From Paracoccus aminophilus JCM 7686 (lineage in GTDB: Bacteria; Pseudomonadota; Alphaproteobacteria; Rhodobacterales; Rhodobacteraceae): DNA of 64,000 nucleotides. The stretch covers positions 1,524,001-1,588,000 of the forward strand of contig NC_022041.1 of NCBI RefSeq assembly GCF_000444995.1. The letters are read 5' to 3'. A program made the position numbers and the translations under genes. This document shows, in pieces, positions 1 through 7,091 of the stretch; the first letter of the stretch is position 1; every line of letters begins with the position of its first letter. The notes beneath the pieces were generated by a model. The model did not search any database. It was not told where the DNA came from and saw nothing but the letters and a program-made list of their open reading frames with translations.

Positions 1-1438
1 GCTCGCCTTTGTCGATGCCGGGCTTGGCCAGAGCACGCGCCATGGTCAGCATCATCAGCGGCTGGCCGGCGAGCTCTTGCGGCGCGGCCTGAAGCGCGGC
101 CTGGACATTGTCGAGGCCGGTTGCCGAGATCTTGGCGGTGCCGGTCGGGATATCGCCATCCTCAAAGCCGGTCTGCAGATCGGCGGAGTATTTGATGTTG
201 TAATCCTTACCCGCAATATTGCTGTCGATCAGGCTGACTGCCAGCTTGCCATTGGGCAGGAACGCCTTCGAGACAGCATCCTTGTCGAGCTTGCCAAGCG
301 GATCGTGCTTGTCATTGAGATCAAAGGCCGCGATCACCATTTTCGCCGGCGCGGCAAGGTCAAAGCCCTTGATATCGAACTCGAAATTGAGCTGCTCGGG
401 CAAAAGCGGCACACCCCATTCCGGCAGCAGACCCTCGGGCACGGTCAGCTTGTCGAAGGACAGCTTTTCGCGCAGATGCCCATCGGGCGTAGCCCCGCTG
501 ACCGCCAGCTGAACGCCAAGGCGATCGACGCCGAAATTGCCATAGGGCGAGGTGATCGAGACGGTTTTGACGTCCGCATCGACCGCCAGCTCGTCCCAAA
601 GCGGCAGGGCCGCGCTCAATTTCCCGCGCAGATCCTCTTGCTGGGCCTTGACCAGATCCTCATCGGGATGGGCGACGAACCACGAGGCAAGCGTCAGGAT
701 GCCCTTGCTTTGCAGGCCGTCGATCTTGACGTTGCCGGTGTAAGAGGGCGCCGCGAAGCCGATCTTGATCGGGTTGGCCGGATCGAGAACGCCAAGCTCG
801 GATTGCTGGGCGACGTTCTGGACATCGAAGGTGCCGACGACATCGACGCCGCCATTGCTCGCGGCTTTGCCGGTGGTCTTGAAGCTGGCCCGTTCGATCG
901 TCTGGTGGTCGCGCGACAGCACGGCGGGCGTTTCCGAGGGATCGGGCTCGACATATTGGCCCTGCTCATTATAGCGGCCGACCGGCGTCTGATACTGCAC
1001 CGTATCCGAGACCATATTGGTCATTTCGCCGCTCATCTCGCGATAGGCCGCCAGCGATTCGTCCCAGATCCCTTCCGAGCGGCTATGCGCGGTCAGCTTT
1101 TGATCCTGCAGGCCCTTGACCTTGACGTTCCAGGAAACATCCTGATCTTCGGTCACCTTCCAGGTGCCGTCGCCATTGTCGGTGAGATGATAGGTCATCG
1201 GCAGGATGGTGACCGCGATCTCATCGCTCGGAATTTTGGCCAGAAGCGGCGCCGGATCGATGGTCAGGTCATAGACATCGCCTGCGGCCTTGACCGTCAC
1301 GACGCCTTCGGTGGCGCTGAGATAGCTTTCGAAGACCCCTTTGAGGCGCGCCGCGCCATCATCGGTCGCAGGCGCGGCCCAGACGGCGGAGGCAGGAAGA
1401 AGAGCCAGAACGGCTGCAATCGCGTGGCGGCTATACAT
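1..1438 (-). CDS. DUF2125-like periplasmic protein, 3' end outside window
   Basis: An uninterrupted reading frame runs from an ATG at 1438 off the start of the window, giving about 479 residues. Residues 1-21 form a classic signal peptide (MYSRHAIAAVLALL core, then a small-residue cleavage region ending near VWA), so the product should be exported. The rest is a soluble, beta-rich sequence with no Cys clusters, no membrane span and no catalytic motif I recognise. It resembles the DUF2125 family of Rhodobacterales by length, signal peptide and repeated segments such as GLQSKG and FDIKGFDL. The start is supported by AAGGA seven bases upstream. The function is unknown; the family name is from memory and the frame itself is certain. 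Confidence 0.7.
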   Translation of the reverse strand, partial: MYSRHAIAAVLALLPASAVWAAPATDDGAARLKGVFESYLSATEGVVTVKAAGDVYDLTIDPAPLLAKIPSDEIAVTILPMTYHLTDNGDGTWKVTEDQDVSWNVKVKGLQDQKLTAHSRSEGIWDESLAAYREMSGEMTNMVSDTVQYQTPVGRYNEQGQYVEPDPSETPAVLSRDHQTIERASFKTTGKAASNGGVDVVGTFDVQNVAQQSELGVLDPANPIKIGFAAPSYTGNVKIDGLQSKGILTLASWFVAHPDEDLVKAQQEDLRGKLSAALPLWDELAVDADVKTVSITSPYGNFGVDRLGVQLAVSGATPDGHLREKLSFDKLTVPEGLLPEWGVPLLPEQLNFEFDIKGFDLAAPAKMVIAAFDLNDKHDPLGKLDKDAVSKAFLPNGKLAVSLIDSNIAGKDYNIKYSADLQTGFEDGDIPTGTAKISATGLDNVQAALQAAPQELAGQPLMMLTMARALAKPGIDKGE

Positions 1439-1976
1439 AGACCTGTCCTTATCAATCTGACGGAGAAAAGCGTGAAATCCCGCGCGCAAAGAGCGGATTG
1501 CGCTGGCTTGGGGTCGGGCCACGGCTGCGAACAGAATTCTCATCTCTGGGTCCGGGCGCTGGTTTCACACCTGAATTCGGGTCGGCGAAGGACCGGATCG
1601 CGCCGGTTGAACTCTGCCGTCTTCGCTATAACCTGCGTATTGGACTAAATGAAGTCACGGCGCCGCTTTTCTTAAGCGGGATTGTTTCAAAATGCCGGAG
1701 TTTTTCTTCTTTCCTCGTTTGGCGGCGCACGCATAGATTGATTGCCCAATAAACGCTCAGCCCCGACGTGCTCCTTCCTGCCCCAGAACGGAAATTCCTT
1801 TCGCGACCACTTGGTTATCGCCAACCGAACTGCCGGGTTCAGCGGTTGATTCGCGCCCTGCCCGACTTTGAAACCCGACGCTTGCGCGCAGAATTGCCTG
1901 CGCTCTCAGCCACCTCGGTGACTTGCAGCCCGCTATCCCATCGCCTACATCTTGCTGAACAGCGAGAGGTGACGCC
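1439..1976. other. Gene-free intergenic stretch of 538 bases
   Basis: This lies between two divergent genes (DUF2125 and bolA). Reading frames in it are short, low in coding character and lack ribosome binding sites. I see no tRNA cloverleaf. A weak hairpin CCGCTT/AAGCGG lies at 1663-1679. TTGAAC at 1607 and TATAAC at 1627 look like promoter boxes but are only 14 bases apart. The stretch is less GC-rich than its neighbours. It could hold the two divergent promoters or a small RNA, but nothing is demonstrable by eye. Confidence 0.5.
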
Positions 1977-2219
1977 ATGGCTATGGAAGCCCATGACATC
2001 GAAGCCCTGATCCGGGCGACATTCCCCGAAGCCAAGATCACGATCACGGATCTGGCCGGAGACGGAAACCATTATGCCGCCGAAGTCATCGACGACAGCT
2101 TCCGCGGAATGAACCGGGTTCAACAGCAGCGCGCGGTCTATGCCGCGCTGCAGGGCAAGATGGACGGGCCGAATGGCGAGCTCCATGCCCTCGCGCTGAC
2201 CACCAAGGCCCCCGAATAG
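1977..2219 (+). CDS. bolA: BolA family protein
   Basis: An 80-residue protein with the compact BolA fold: an N-terminal helix ([15 protein letters not shown]), a beta segment with the conserved GDGNHY motif (His32, the expected Fe-S ligand in BolA-glutaredoxin complexes) and the closing [11 protein letters not shown] segment. BolA proteins pair with CGFS monothiol glutaredoxins to hold or transfer [2Fe-2S] clusters, and the glutaredoxin gene follows 22 bases downstream, probably co-transcribed. The ATG at 1977 is preceded by GAGAGG with a seven-base gap; an in-frame ATG at 1983 is an alternative start. Its short length fits the small alphaproteobacterial BolA subgroup rather than the longer E. 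coli BolA. Confidence 0.9.
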   Translation: MAMEAHDIEALIRATFPEAKITITDLAGDGNHYAAEVIDDSFRGMNRVQQQRAVYAALQGKMDGPNGELHALALTTKAPE

Positions 2220-2241
2220 GCCGTTTTCCGAGGAACCCAGA

Positions 2242-2604
2242 ATGACTGATGTTCGCCAGAAGATTCAGGACACGATCGACAGCAATAATGTCGTTCTGTT
2301 CATGAAAGGCACCAAGGAAATGCCGCAATGCGGTTTTTCGAGCCGGGTTGCCGGTGTGCTCAACTATATGGGCGTGGATTATCGCGATGTGAACGTGCTC
2401 GCCGATGACGGTGTGCGTCAGGGCATCAAGGAATTCTCGGATTGGCCGACCATTCCCCAGCTCTATGTGAAGGGCGATTTCGTCGGCGGCTGTGATATCA
2501 TCACCGAGATGACGCTTTCGGGCGAGCTCGATCAGCTTTTCGACAAGCTTGGCGTGACCTACGACAAGGAAGCCGCCAACAAGATCCGCGAAGCCAACGC
2601 CTGA
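2242..2604 (+). CDS. grxD: Monothiol glutaredoxin, Grx4 type
   Basis: A 120-residue single-domain monothiol glutaredoxin. The active-site CGFS begins at Cys30, preceded by the family-typical [10 protein letters not shown], and followed by the [17 protein letters not shown] glutathione-binding segment. Proteins of this class bind a glutathione-coordinated [2Fe-2S] cluster as a dimer, or with BolA, and act in cytoplasmic Fe-S trafficking rather than disulfide reduction. It follows bolA and ends at a strong intrinsic terminator 31 bases further on, so the two genes look like a closed bicistronic unit. Length matches the family (about 110-120 residues). The identification is secure; the exact client proteins cannot be read from sequence. 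Confidence 0.95.
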   Translation: MTDVRQKIQDTIDSNNVVLFMKGTKEMPQCGFSSRVAGVLNYMGVDYRDVNVLADDGVRQGIKEFSDWPTIPQLYVKGDFVGGCDIITEMTLSGELDQLFDKLGVTYDKEAANKIREANA

Positions 2605-2635
2605 GATTTCCGCTGGGAGTCACGAGTGTTGATTG

Positions 2636-2664
2636 AAAAAGCCCGCCAATCTGGCGGGCTTTTT
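2636..2664 (+). terminator. Bidirectional intrinsic terminator after grxD
   Basis: A perfect 7-bp stem GCCCGCC (2641-2647) / GGCGGGC (2653-2659) with loop AATCT is flanked by AAAAA on the left and TTTTT on the right. It can therefore stop grxD transcription on the plus strand and the converging DUF883/holin operon on the minus strand. Confidence 0.9.
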
Positions 2665-2700
2665 GATTTGGGCTAGTCGACCGCCGCCAGAAGATGACGC

Positions 2701-3450
2701 TTAGAACGCATCATCATAGCCGTCTTCGTCGAAATAGGCCTCGTCCTGATCGTCATCCTCATCATCGTCGCCATGGCGCCAGCTTTGGAAGCGGTTGGCC
2801 AAGGTGATGCCGATGGCGAAGGCGCCGATCACCGGGGCGATCGTGCCAAGCTTCGAAGACCGCGCCTTGTCGATGCCCTCGGCCAGCTTTTCGCGCCGCT
2901 CGGCGGTCAGGCCGATGCGTTCGGCCATGTCATCGGCCCCCCGCACCAGCCCGCTGGCCTTGGCCTCGACATCATCGGCGACCCGGCTCGCACGGTATGA
3001 GACGGAATCGACCAGGGACTGCACCCGGTTTCCCGTCACATCCGCCAGATGCTGCGCCGTGCTTTGCGCCGCTTCCAGCGCATCGCCCGCCGTCTCGCGC
3101 ACCTTGTCGATGGCACGCTCGGCCCGACCGCTGACGCGGTCGAGCACCACATCCGTGGCGATGCTCATGCGCTCCTCGACCTCGGCACGCAGATCCGCCG
3201 CAGTGGGCGCCTCGTGACGCTTAGAGGTGCCGAAGACCAGAAGCAGCAGGCCGAGAATGAGGAAAACTGCACCGATCACCAGCGAGGCGTTCAGCGGCCC
3301 CCATTCCAGCCGGACCGCCAGAAAGGTCCAGAGCGCGGCAAGCAGAAAGCCCAGCCCCGTCAGCGCAAGGATGCCCGCAGCAGCGACCACCCCAGCCCGC
3401 CGCGCAATATCGGAGGCGGCGAGCTTCATCCTTCTGGCATAGTCGAGCAT
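2701..3450 (-). CDS. Phage-holin-superfamily (holin-X-like) membrane protein
   Basis: A 249-residue protein. Residues about 18-46 and 55-75 are two transmembrane helices separated by a short loop (RLEWGPLN), the layout of the 'putative holin-X / phage_holin_3_6' family common in non-phage chromosomes. Residues 85-200 are charged, amphipathic and coiled-coil-like (DRVSGRAERAIDKV, then VEAKASGLVRGADDMAERI). A further hydrophobic stretch (LGTIAPVIGAFAIGITL) precedes a very acidic tail. It follows the DUF883 gene by eight bases on the same strand, so the two share a transcript and probably the GGAAC-N16-CGTT stress promoter. The holin name reflects fold family only; no lysin, phage gene or lysis function is nearby. 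A membrane stress or scaffold role is inference. Confidence 0.75.
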   Translation of the reverse strand: MLDYARRMKLAASDIARRAGVVAAAGILALTGLGFLLAALWTFLAVRLEWGPLNASLVIGAVFLILGLLLLVFGTSKRHEAPTAADLRAEVEERMSIATDVVLDRVSGRAERAIDKVRETAGDALEAAQSTAQHLADVTGNRVQSLVDSVSYRASRVADDVEAKASGLVRGADDMAERIGLTAERREKLAEGIDKARSSKLGTIAPVIGAFAIGITLANRFQSWRHGDDDEDDDQDEAYFDEDGYDDAF

Positions 3451-3458
3451 GGTCGGCC

Positions 3459-3890
3459 TCAGCGACGCGAGGCGATGAGAAGACCGATCAGGAAGCCGAC
3501 CCCGGCGGCAATGCCAAGCGATTGCGCGGGATTGCGGCGGATGATGCCCGAGACCTCATCGAACCGCTCTTCGGCATAGCCCGCGACCTCATCGGCATGA
3601 TGGCGGCCGCGACGATAGAGATGACGCGCTTCCGAGCGGGCCCGGTCTGCGAATTCGCCACCGCGCTTGCGAGCATGGTCGGCGAGATCCGAGGCCTTGT
3701 CCTGCACATCGTCCAGAAGATCGGCGCCGCGCGATTTGATCCCTTCATAGGCATCTGCAACATCTTCCGCGGCCCGACGCCCATGGGAGCGCACATCATC
3801 TGCGGCCTCGCGAACACGGTCGCCCACATCGCGCGCCGCATCCTTTGCGTGATCAGCCACATCTCTCGCGTCGTTTTCAGGTTTACCCAT
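3459..3890 (-). CDS. DUF883 (YqjD/ElaB-like) membrane-anchored protein
   Basis: A 143-residue protein, highly charged and helical over residues 1-115 (heptad-like runs of Ala, Asp, Arg), ending in a single hydrophobic helix (NPAQSLGIAAGVGFLIGLLIASRR) with GxxxG spacing. This tail-anchored layout is that of DUF883 proteins. E. coli YqjD and ElaB of this family sit in the inner membrane, bind ribosomes and are induced in stationary phase by the stress sigma factor. Here the gene starts about 40 bases below a GGAAC-N16-CGTT element, the alphaproteobacterial general-stress promoter, which fits the same physiology. It heads a two-gene operon with the holin-X-like gene. The ATG at 3890 has AGGAGAGAG upstream. 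Confidence 0.8.
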   Translation of the reverse strand: MGKPENDARDVADHAKDAARDVGDRVREAADDVRSHGRRAAEDVADAYEGIKSRGADLLDDVQDKASDLADHARKRGGEFADRARSEARHLYRRGRHHADEVAGYAEERFDEVSGIIRRNPAQSLGIAAGVGFLIGLLIASRR

Positions 3891-3930
3891 AGAACTCTCT
3901 CCTGATTGGATTATTCACGTTCGCTGACCC

Positions 3931-3955
3931 AACGCCCTTGCGGCCCGAATGTTCC
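3931..3955 (-). promoter_or_regulatory. EcfG-type general stress promoter of the DUF883 operon
   Basis: Reading the minus strand, GGAAC (3955-3951) and CGTT (3934-3931) are separated by exactly 16 bases. This matches the GGAAC-N16/17-CGTT consensus of the EcfG/PhyR general stress response in Alphaproteobacteria. Transcription would begin near 3924, giving a leader of about 35 bases to the ATG at 3890. Match and spacing are seen directly; use by EcfG is inference. Confidence 0.65.
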
Positions 3956-3994
3956 GACGCTTGAGAGCGACGTCAACCGCAAGACGATTTCCGC

Positions 3995-4930
3995 TCAGAG
4001 ATAATTCGCAAAAAGATGGTCCATGACTTTGCCGATCACCTTGGGAAAGACATGGACATTGTCCTTGCCAAAGGCGCGAGTGCCGCCGGACATCACGATT
4101 TCGTAGCTCGGAAAATAATCAACCTTGCCGGGAAAGCGCGCGACGATTTCATCGGCCACCGCGCGCAGCACGGATTTCGAGCGCATATTTGCGGTATAGC
4201 AATCCTGCCCGGTGAAGGTGGTCTGCAACGGCACCGGCGAGACCGTGAGGATGACATGGCGCCCTCGGGGTGCTGTCACTTGCTCAAAGGCGCGGGTCAG
4301 CAGGTTGACGCAATCCTGAAAGCCCAGATTGACGAAGACATAGCGCCCTTTCTGGGCCCGCATGACATCTTCGGGCGGCATCCGGTTCAGAAAAGTCCCG
4401 GTGTGATCGTCATACCAGCATTCGGTCAGGCCAAGCGTGATGATGACGAAATCGCTGCCCGGCAGCTCGGCATAGAGCTGGTCAATCTCGCCCCGCCGCT
4501 CTCGCGCACGCTGAAGCGTCACGTCAGGAGATCTTGGCAGCAGAAGATCGGCGCAGCTTTCGGCCGGGCCGACGAGCGTTTCGGACATCCCGACGGTGCT
4601 CGCGCTCTGCGCGCTCCAGTTCAGCCTTTGAGCGATGGTGCCGGGGTTGTATTCGTTCAAGATCCCGTTCGGCCGGCTGGGCCATTCACTGGCATCGACC
4701 GCGAACCGCGTCGTCGGCACGTCGAAATCTTGCAGAAAATCCTCAATATTGCGCGCGAAACACGAGCCGATGGTAAAGACCTTGCGGCGTTTTTTCATGC
4801 GAAATGAGGGCTTGCAGCTTGGAAAGACCAAATGCTCATCAAGGCGCTTGTCGTCTTTTGGGGGAAAGCGACTCGCGGGCTTGGCCCTGACCGCTGTCAT
4901 CAAAGCCTCAAGCGCATCGACCTTTTGCAT
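3995..4930 (-). CDS. GSCFA domain protein (SGNH-hydrolase-like)
   Basis: A 311-residue cytosolic protein with the namesake motif TIGSCFARNI at residues 53-62, a downstream LGLTECWYD block and LTVSPVPL, the arrangement of the GSCFA family (SGNH/GDSL-like fold). In that fold the Ser of GSCF would be the nucleophile and the C-terminal DNVHVFP segment could supply Asp and His. The substrate is unknown; members often sit in polysaccharide or surface-modification loci, and a capsule locus lies about 5 kb away, though not adjacent. A longer frame begins at 4966, but I chose the ATG at 4930 because GGGAGAGACAG directly precedes it and the upstream 12 residues are atypical. The gene is monocistronic and lies downstream of tRNA-His on the same strand. 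Confidence 0.75.
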   Translation of the reverse strand: MQKVDALEALMTAVRAKPASRFPPKDDKRLDEHLVFPSCKPSFRMKKRRKVFTIGSCFARNIEDFLQDFDVPTTRFAVDASEWPSRPNGILNEYNPGTIAQRLNWSAQSASTVGMSETLVGPAESCADLLLPRSPDVTLQRARERRGEIDQLYAELPGSDFVIITLGLTECWYDDHTGTFLNRMPPEDVMRAQKGRYVFVNLGFQDCVNLLTRAFEQVTAPRGRHVILTVSPVPLQTTFTGQDCYTANMRSKSVLRAVADEIVARFPGKVDYFPSYEIVMSGGTRAFGKDNVHVFPKVIGKVMDHLFANYL

Positions 4931-5112
4931 CTGTCTCTCCCAACCATCGCCTGAACATCTGTGCAAAATCAGACGGGCATTTCAATGGTCAAGATTTCAA
5001 TGGTCACGGCGGGCGCAGCGCCCCAAATCGGGAGCGAATGACGAAAGCGACGTGCTCGCAATCTCAAACTCAGCTTTAGCTAAGTTCCCGAGTTCTTTGC
5101 ATTTTTGGAGGG

Positions 5113-5189
5113 TGGTACCGCCTCCCCGGCTTGAACGGGGGACCTCTAGATCCACAATCTAGCGCTCTAACCAACTGAGCTAAGGCGGC
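5113..5189 (-). tRNA. tRNA-His (GTG anticodon), no encoded G-1
   Basis: A complete cloverleaf of 77 bases with the 3' CCA encoded (5113-5115). The acceptor stem GCCGCCT/AGGCGGT ends in a G1:U72 pair with A73 as discriminator. D-arm GCTC/GAGC, anticodon arm CTAGA/TCTAG around loop TTGTGGA (anticodon GTG, His), and T-arm CCCCG/CGGGG around TTCAAGC are all intact. The base before G1 is T, so the usual extra G-1 is not encoded, and A73 replaces C73. Both are known features of alphaproteobacterial tRNA-His and its divergent HisRS. A weak promoter (TTGCAT, 17 bases, TAAACA) may lie just upstream. I see no clear terminator. Confidence 0.95.
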
Positions 5190-5292
5190 ACATGGGGGCT
5201 GTTTAGTGCTGCCCGCCGGAGGATGCAAGCCCATCTTGCCGCTTTTCTGTCATCGCGTTAATCAGAATTTCAACTTTTCAGAAGGGCCTGCC

Positions 5293-5532
5293 ATGAGCAT
5301 CAACAGCGAGAGCGATATCGCCGCCAATATCCAGATCGGACCGACCGATCGCGGCATGGTACGGATCTATATAGAGGCCGATAATGTCGAGCTGCCGCTC
5401 GATTTCGATCCCGAGGAAGCCGAAGAGATCGCCGAGGAGCTGCTTGCCGCCGCCGAGGCCGCGCGCAGCATGGGCCAGTCGGGTGGTCAGGGCGGCAAAA
5501 AGGGCAAGCCGTCTAATACGCCGCGCCGCTGA
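5293..5532 (+). CDS. Small acidic conserved protein (possibly DUF6324)
   Basis: A 79-residue soluble protein. Residues 1-45 form a beta-rich segment (IQIGPTDRGMVRIYIEADN, then VELPLDFDPEEAEEIAEELL) leading into an acidic Ala/Glu helix and a glycine/lysine-rich tail (GQSGGQGGKKGKP). It has no signal peptide or membrane span. I recognise it only as a small protein widespread in Rhodobacterales, possibly the one named DUF6324; the function is unknown. The start at ATG 5293 is chosen because GAAGGG lies six bases upstream; an earlier in-frame start would add a low-complexity segment overlapping the promoter side of tRNA-His. Its 3' end overlaps the convergent mmcB gene by 20 bases. Confidence 0.65.
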   Translation: MSINSESDIAANIQIGPTDRGMVRIYIEADNVELPLDFDPEEAEEIAEELLAAAEAARSMGQSGGQGGKKGKPSNTPRR

Positions 5533-5968
5533 TCCCCATCGGGTCGGTCAGCGCCTGCAACCGGCCCGCCGCCACCCGCGCGATGTCTCGCAGGATTTTC
5601 GCGCGGCGTGCGGCAGCCAGCTTTGCCTCGGGCGCCATGCGCAGCAGCTCGGCGCCCCAGGCATCTGCGCGAATGAGACCGCTTTCCTCGGGCAAAAGCT
5701 CGTCAGGAAAGCCGGTGTCCACCGCCCAGAAGAATCGATCGCACCAATCGAGATAGCCCTGCCATTTCCGGTCGCTGGCGAAATCGGCGCGCGAGCTTTT
5801 GCATTCCACCACCCAAATCTCGCCCTTGGGCGAGACCGAGATCACATCGACCCGCAACCCGCCGGTCGGAACGAATTCAAGCAAAGGCGCATGGCCAAGC
5901 GTCGACAACAGGCGCGCGACGCCGCGTGCAAGCTTTTGTCCGGGTTTGGGCGGGAGGATCTCATCCAT
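5513..5968 (-). CDS. mmcB: MmcB family DNA repair protein
   Basis: A 151-residue protein of the MmcB (formerly DUF1052) family. The core RVDVISVSPKGEIWVVECKS carries the Asp and the ExK-type residues of a PD-(D/E)xK nuclease fold (Asp near residue 40, Glu-Cys-Lys near 55-57), followed by a Trp/Tyr-rich helix (KWQGYLDWCDRFFWAV). In Caulobacter crescentus, mmcB is an SOS-regulated gene that protects against mitomycin C. A GTTC-N7-GTTC LexA box lies 11 bases upstream of the ATG, supporting the same regulation here. The gene is alone on its strand and its last 20 bases overlap the convergent small acidic gene. The biochemical activity of the family is not established; nuclease-like is inference from the motif. 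Confidence 0.85.
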   Translation of the reverse strand: MDEILPPKPGQKLARGVARLLSTLGHAPLLEFVPTGGLRVDVISVSPKGEIWVVECKSSRADFASDRKWQGYLDWCDRFFWAVDTGFPDELLPEESGLIRADAWGAELLRMAPEAKLAAARRAKILRDIARVAAGRLQALTDPMGISGAAY

Positions 5969-5979
5969 GACCGCACCTT

Positions 5980-5994
5980 GAACGAAAAGGGAAC
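5980..5994 (-). promoter_or_regulatory. LexA (SOS) box upstream of mmcB
   Basis: The minus strand reads GTTCCCTTTTCGTTC, a perfect match to the alphaproteobacterial LexA operator GTTC-N7-GTTC. It sits just upstream of the AAGGTG ribosome binding site and ends 11 bases before the mmcB ATG, so bound LexA would block transcription initiation or early elongation. Confidence 0.8.
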
Positions 5995-6243
5995 GCGCGA
6001 CAAGTGGCGCGCGCCACTCTCACGGCCTCTTGCGGTCGCCAAGCGCCCGGCCTATCTCAGAGACGGCGGGTTTCTGCTCTTCTTGTGCGCGGCCACTTTT
6101 TCCACTGGCCTATAAGTTCACCGAGGGGGCTGGCTCTGGCAGGGCCCTGGTCCTGTTATCCGGCGCCCACCTGGAAATCCAGGCTTTCGGGGAAACTTGC
6201 GCCGACACGGTTGCAGCGGTTCCCGCCACCCCGCCCTTCGCCC

Positions 6244-6549
6244 CTAATCTCGTTTCCGCCCGACAGGCGTCACCGCCCAGTAGAGCAGCTGCCCCGCGGT
6301 CTGGCGCAAACCGGTGTTTGGATGATCGTCCTCGGCCATCGCCATGACGGCATAGGCGAATTGCACGCCGGAAAAGAGCAGGCTGTGGAAGGTGAAAAGC
6401 ATGATGGCAGCGATAAAGCCGCCCTTGGTGCCAAAGACCAAAGCGCGCAGACCGGCGATGTCGAAACCGATCAGCAGCGCGGTGAAAGCCAGCGCCAGAG
6501 CAACCCCCAGCGCAATGCTTTTGAGATAAAGGCGGATCAGCTTGGGCAT
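6244..6549 (-). CDS. Small integral membrane protein of unknown function
   Basis: A 101-residue protein with two clear hydrophobic helices (about residues 10-30, IALGVALALAFTALLIGFDI, and 44-70, GFIAAIMLFTFHSLLFSGVQ extending into an Ala/Met-rich stretch) and a short polar C-terminus ending VTPVGRKRD. I do not recognise a named family. It lies 50 bases downstream of nusB on the same strand and may be the last gene of the rib-nusB transcript. The start MPKLIR at 6549 is an ATG with AAGGAGCG in its leader. It reads as real because of its membrane-protein composition, clean start and position, but I can only say inner-membrane protein. Confidence 0.65.
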   Translation of the reverse strand: MPKLIRLYLKSIALGVALALAFTALLIGFDIAGLRALVFGTKGGFIAAIMLFTFHSLLFSGVQFAYAVMAMAEDDHPNTGLRQTAGQLLYWAVTPVGRKRD

Positions 6550-6599
6550 GTCGCGCTCCTTGCGGACGGGTTACGCCATGCCCAAACCTTCAGCGCGGA

Positions 6600-7091
6600 T
6601 CAGGCCCCGAAGGCGTCGGGCCGGGCCTCGCGCGCCATATGGTCGAGCACGGCATTGACGAATTTTGACTCTTTGCCATCGTCAAAGAAAGCCTGCGCGA
6701 TGCGCACATATTCCGTAATCGCGACTTTCGGCGGAGTCGCGGGCGTCATCAGCTCGGCACCGGCGGCACGGAACACCGCGCGCAGAACCGGGTCGATGCG
6801 GTCGATCGGCCATTTCGCCACCAAAGCGCGGTCGGTCATCTGGTCGATTTTCGACTGCCAGGTCACCGCATCTTCGACAATGCGCGAAAACAGCTTTTCG
6901 TCAGCCTCGGGCGTGTTCTCGCCCTCATATTCGACCGCAATACGCCAGTTCTGGAACTCGCTGCGGACCTTGTTCGAGCTTTGTCCAGCCGCTTCCATCT
7001 GGAAGAGCGCCTGAACCGCATACATCCGGGCCGCCGTGCTGAGCGCGCGGCGGTCGGGGCGTTTCGGGGTGTTTTCGGTCCCGGTGCTCAT
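6600..7091 (-). CDS. nusB: Transcription antitermination factor NusB
   Basis: A 163-residue all-helical NusB. The N-terminal RRALSTAARMYAVQALFQME is the RNA-binding arginine-rich helix region, and the C-terminal KVAITEYVRIAQAFFDDGKESKFVNAVLDHMAR is the signature second half. NusB with NusE (S10) binds boxA RNA and enables antitermination of rRNA operons. It is directly downstream of ribH with a 4-bp start/stop overlap, the widespread ribH-nusB pairing, so it is translationally coupled to riboflavin synthesis genes. Length is normal for alphaproteobacteria. No anomaly seen. Confidence 0.95.
   Translation of the reverse strand: MSTGTENTPKRPDRRALSTAARMYAVQALFQMEAAGQSSNKVRSEFQNWRIAVEYEGENTPEADEKLFSRIVEDAVTWQSKIDQMTDRALVAKWPIDRIDPVLRAVFRAAGAELMTPATPPKVAITEYVRIAQAFFDDGKESKFVNAVLDHMAREARPDAFGA

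Noticed and set aside
1607..1632. TTGAAC ... TATAAC promoter
   Set aside because: Boxes are only 14 bases apart, too close for sigma-70.
1757..2047. 96-codon minus-strand frame overlapping bolA
   Set aside because: No ribosome binding site or family resemblance, and it overlaps the confident bolA gene.
2701..3450. Phage holin and hence a prophage remnant
   Set aside because: The holin-X-like family is common in chromosomes; there is no phage gene, att repeat or composition change nearby, and it shares a stress operon with a DUF883 gene.
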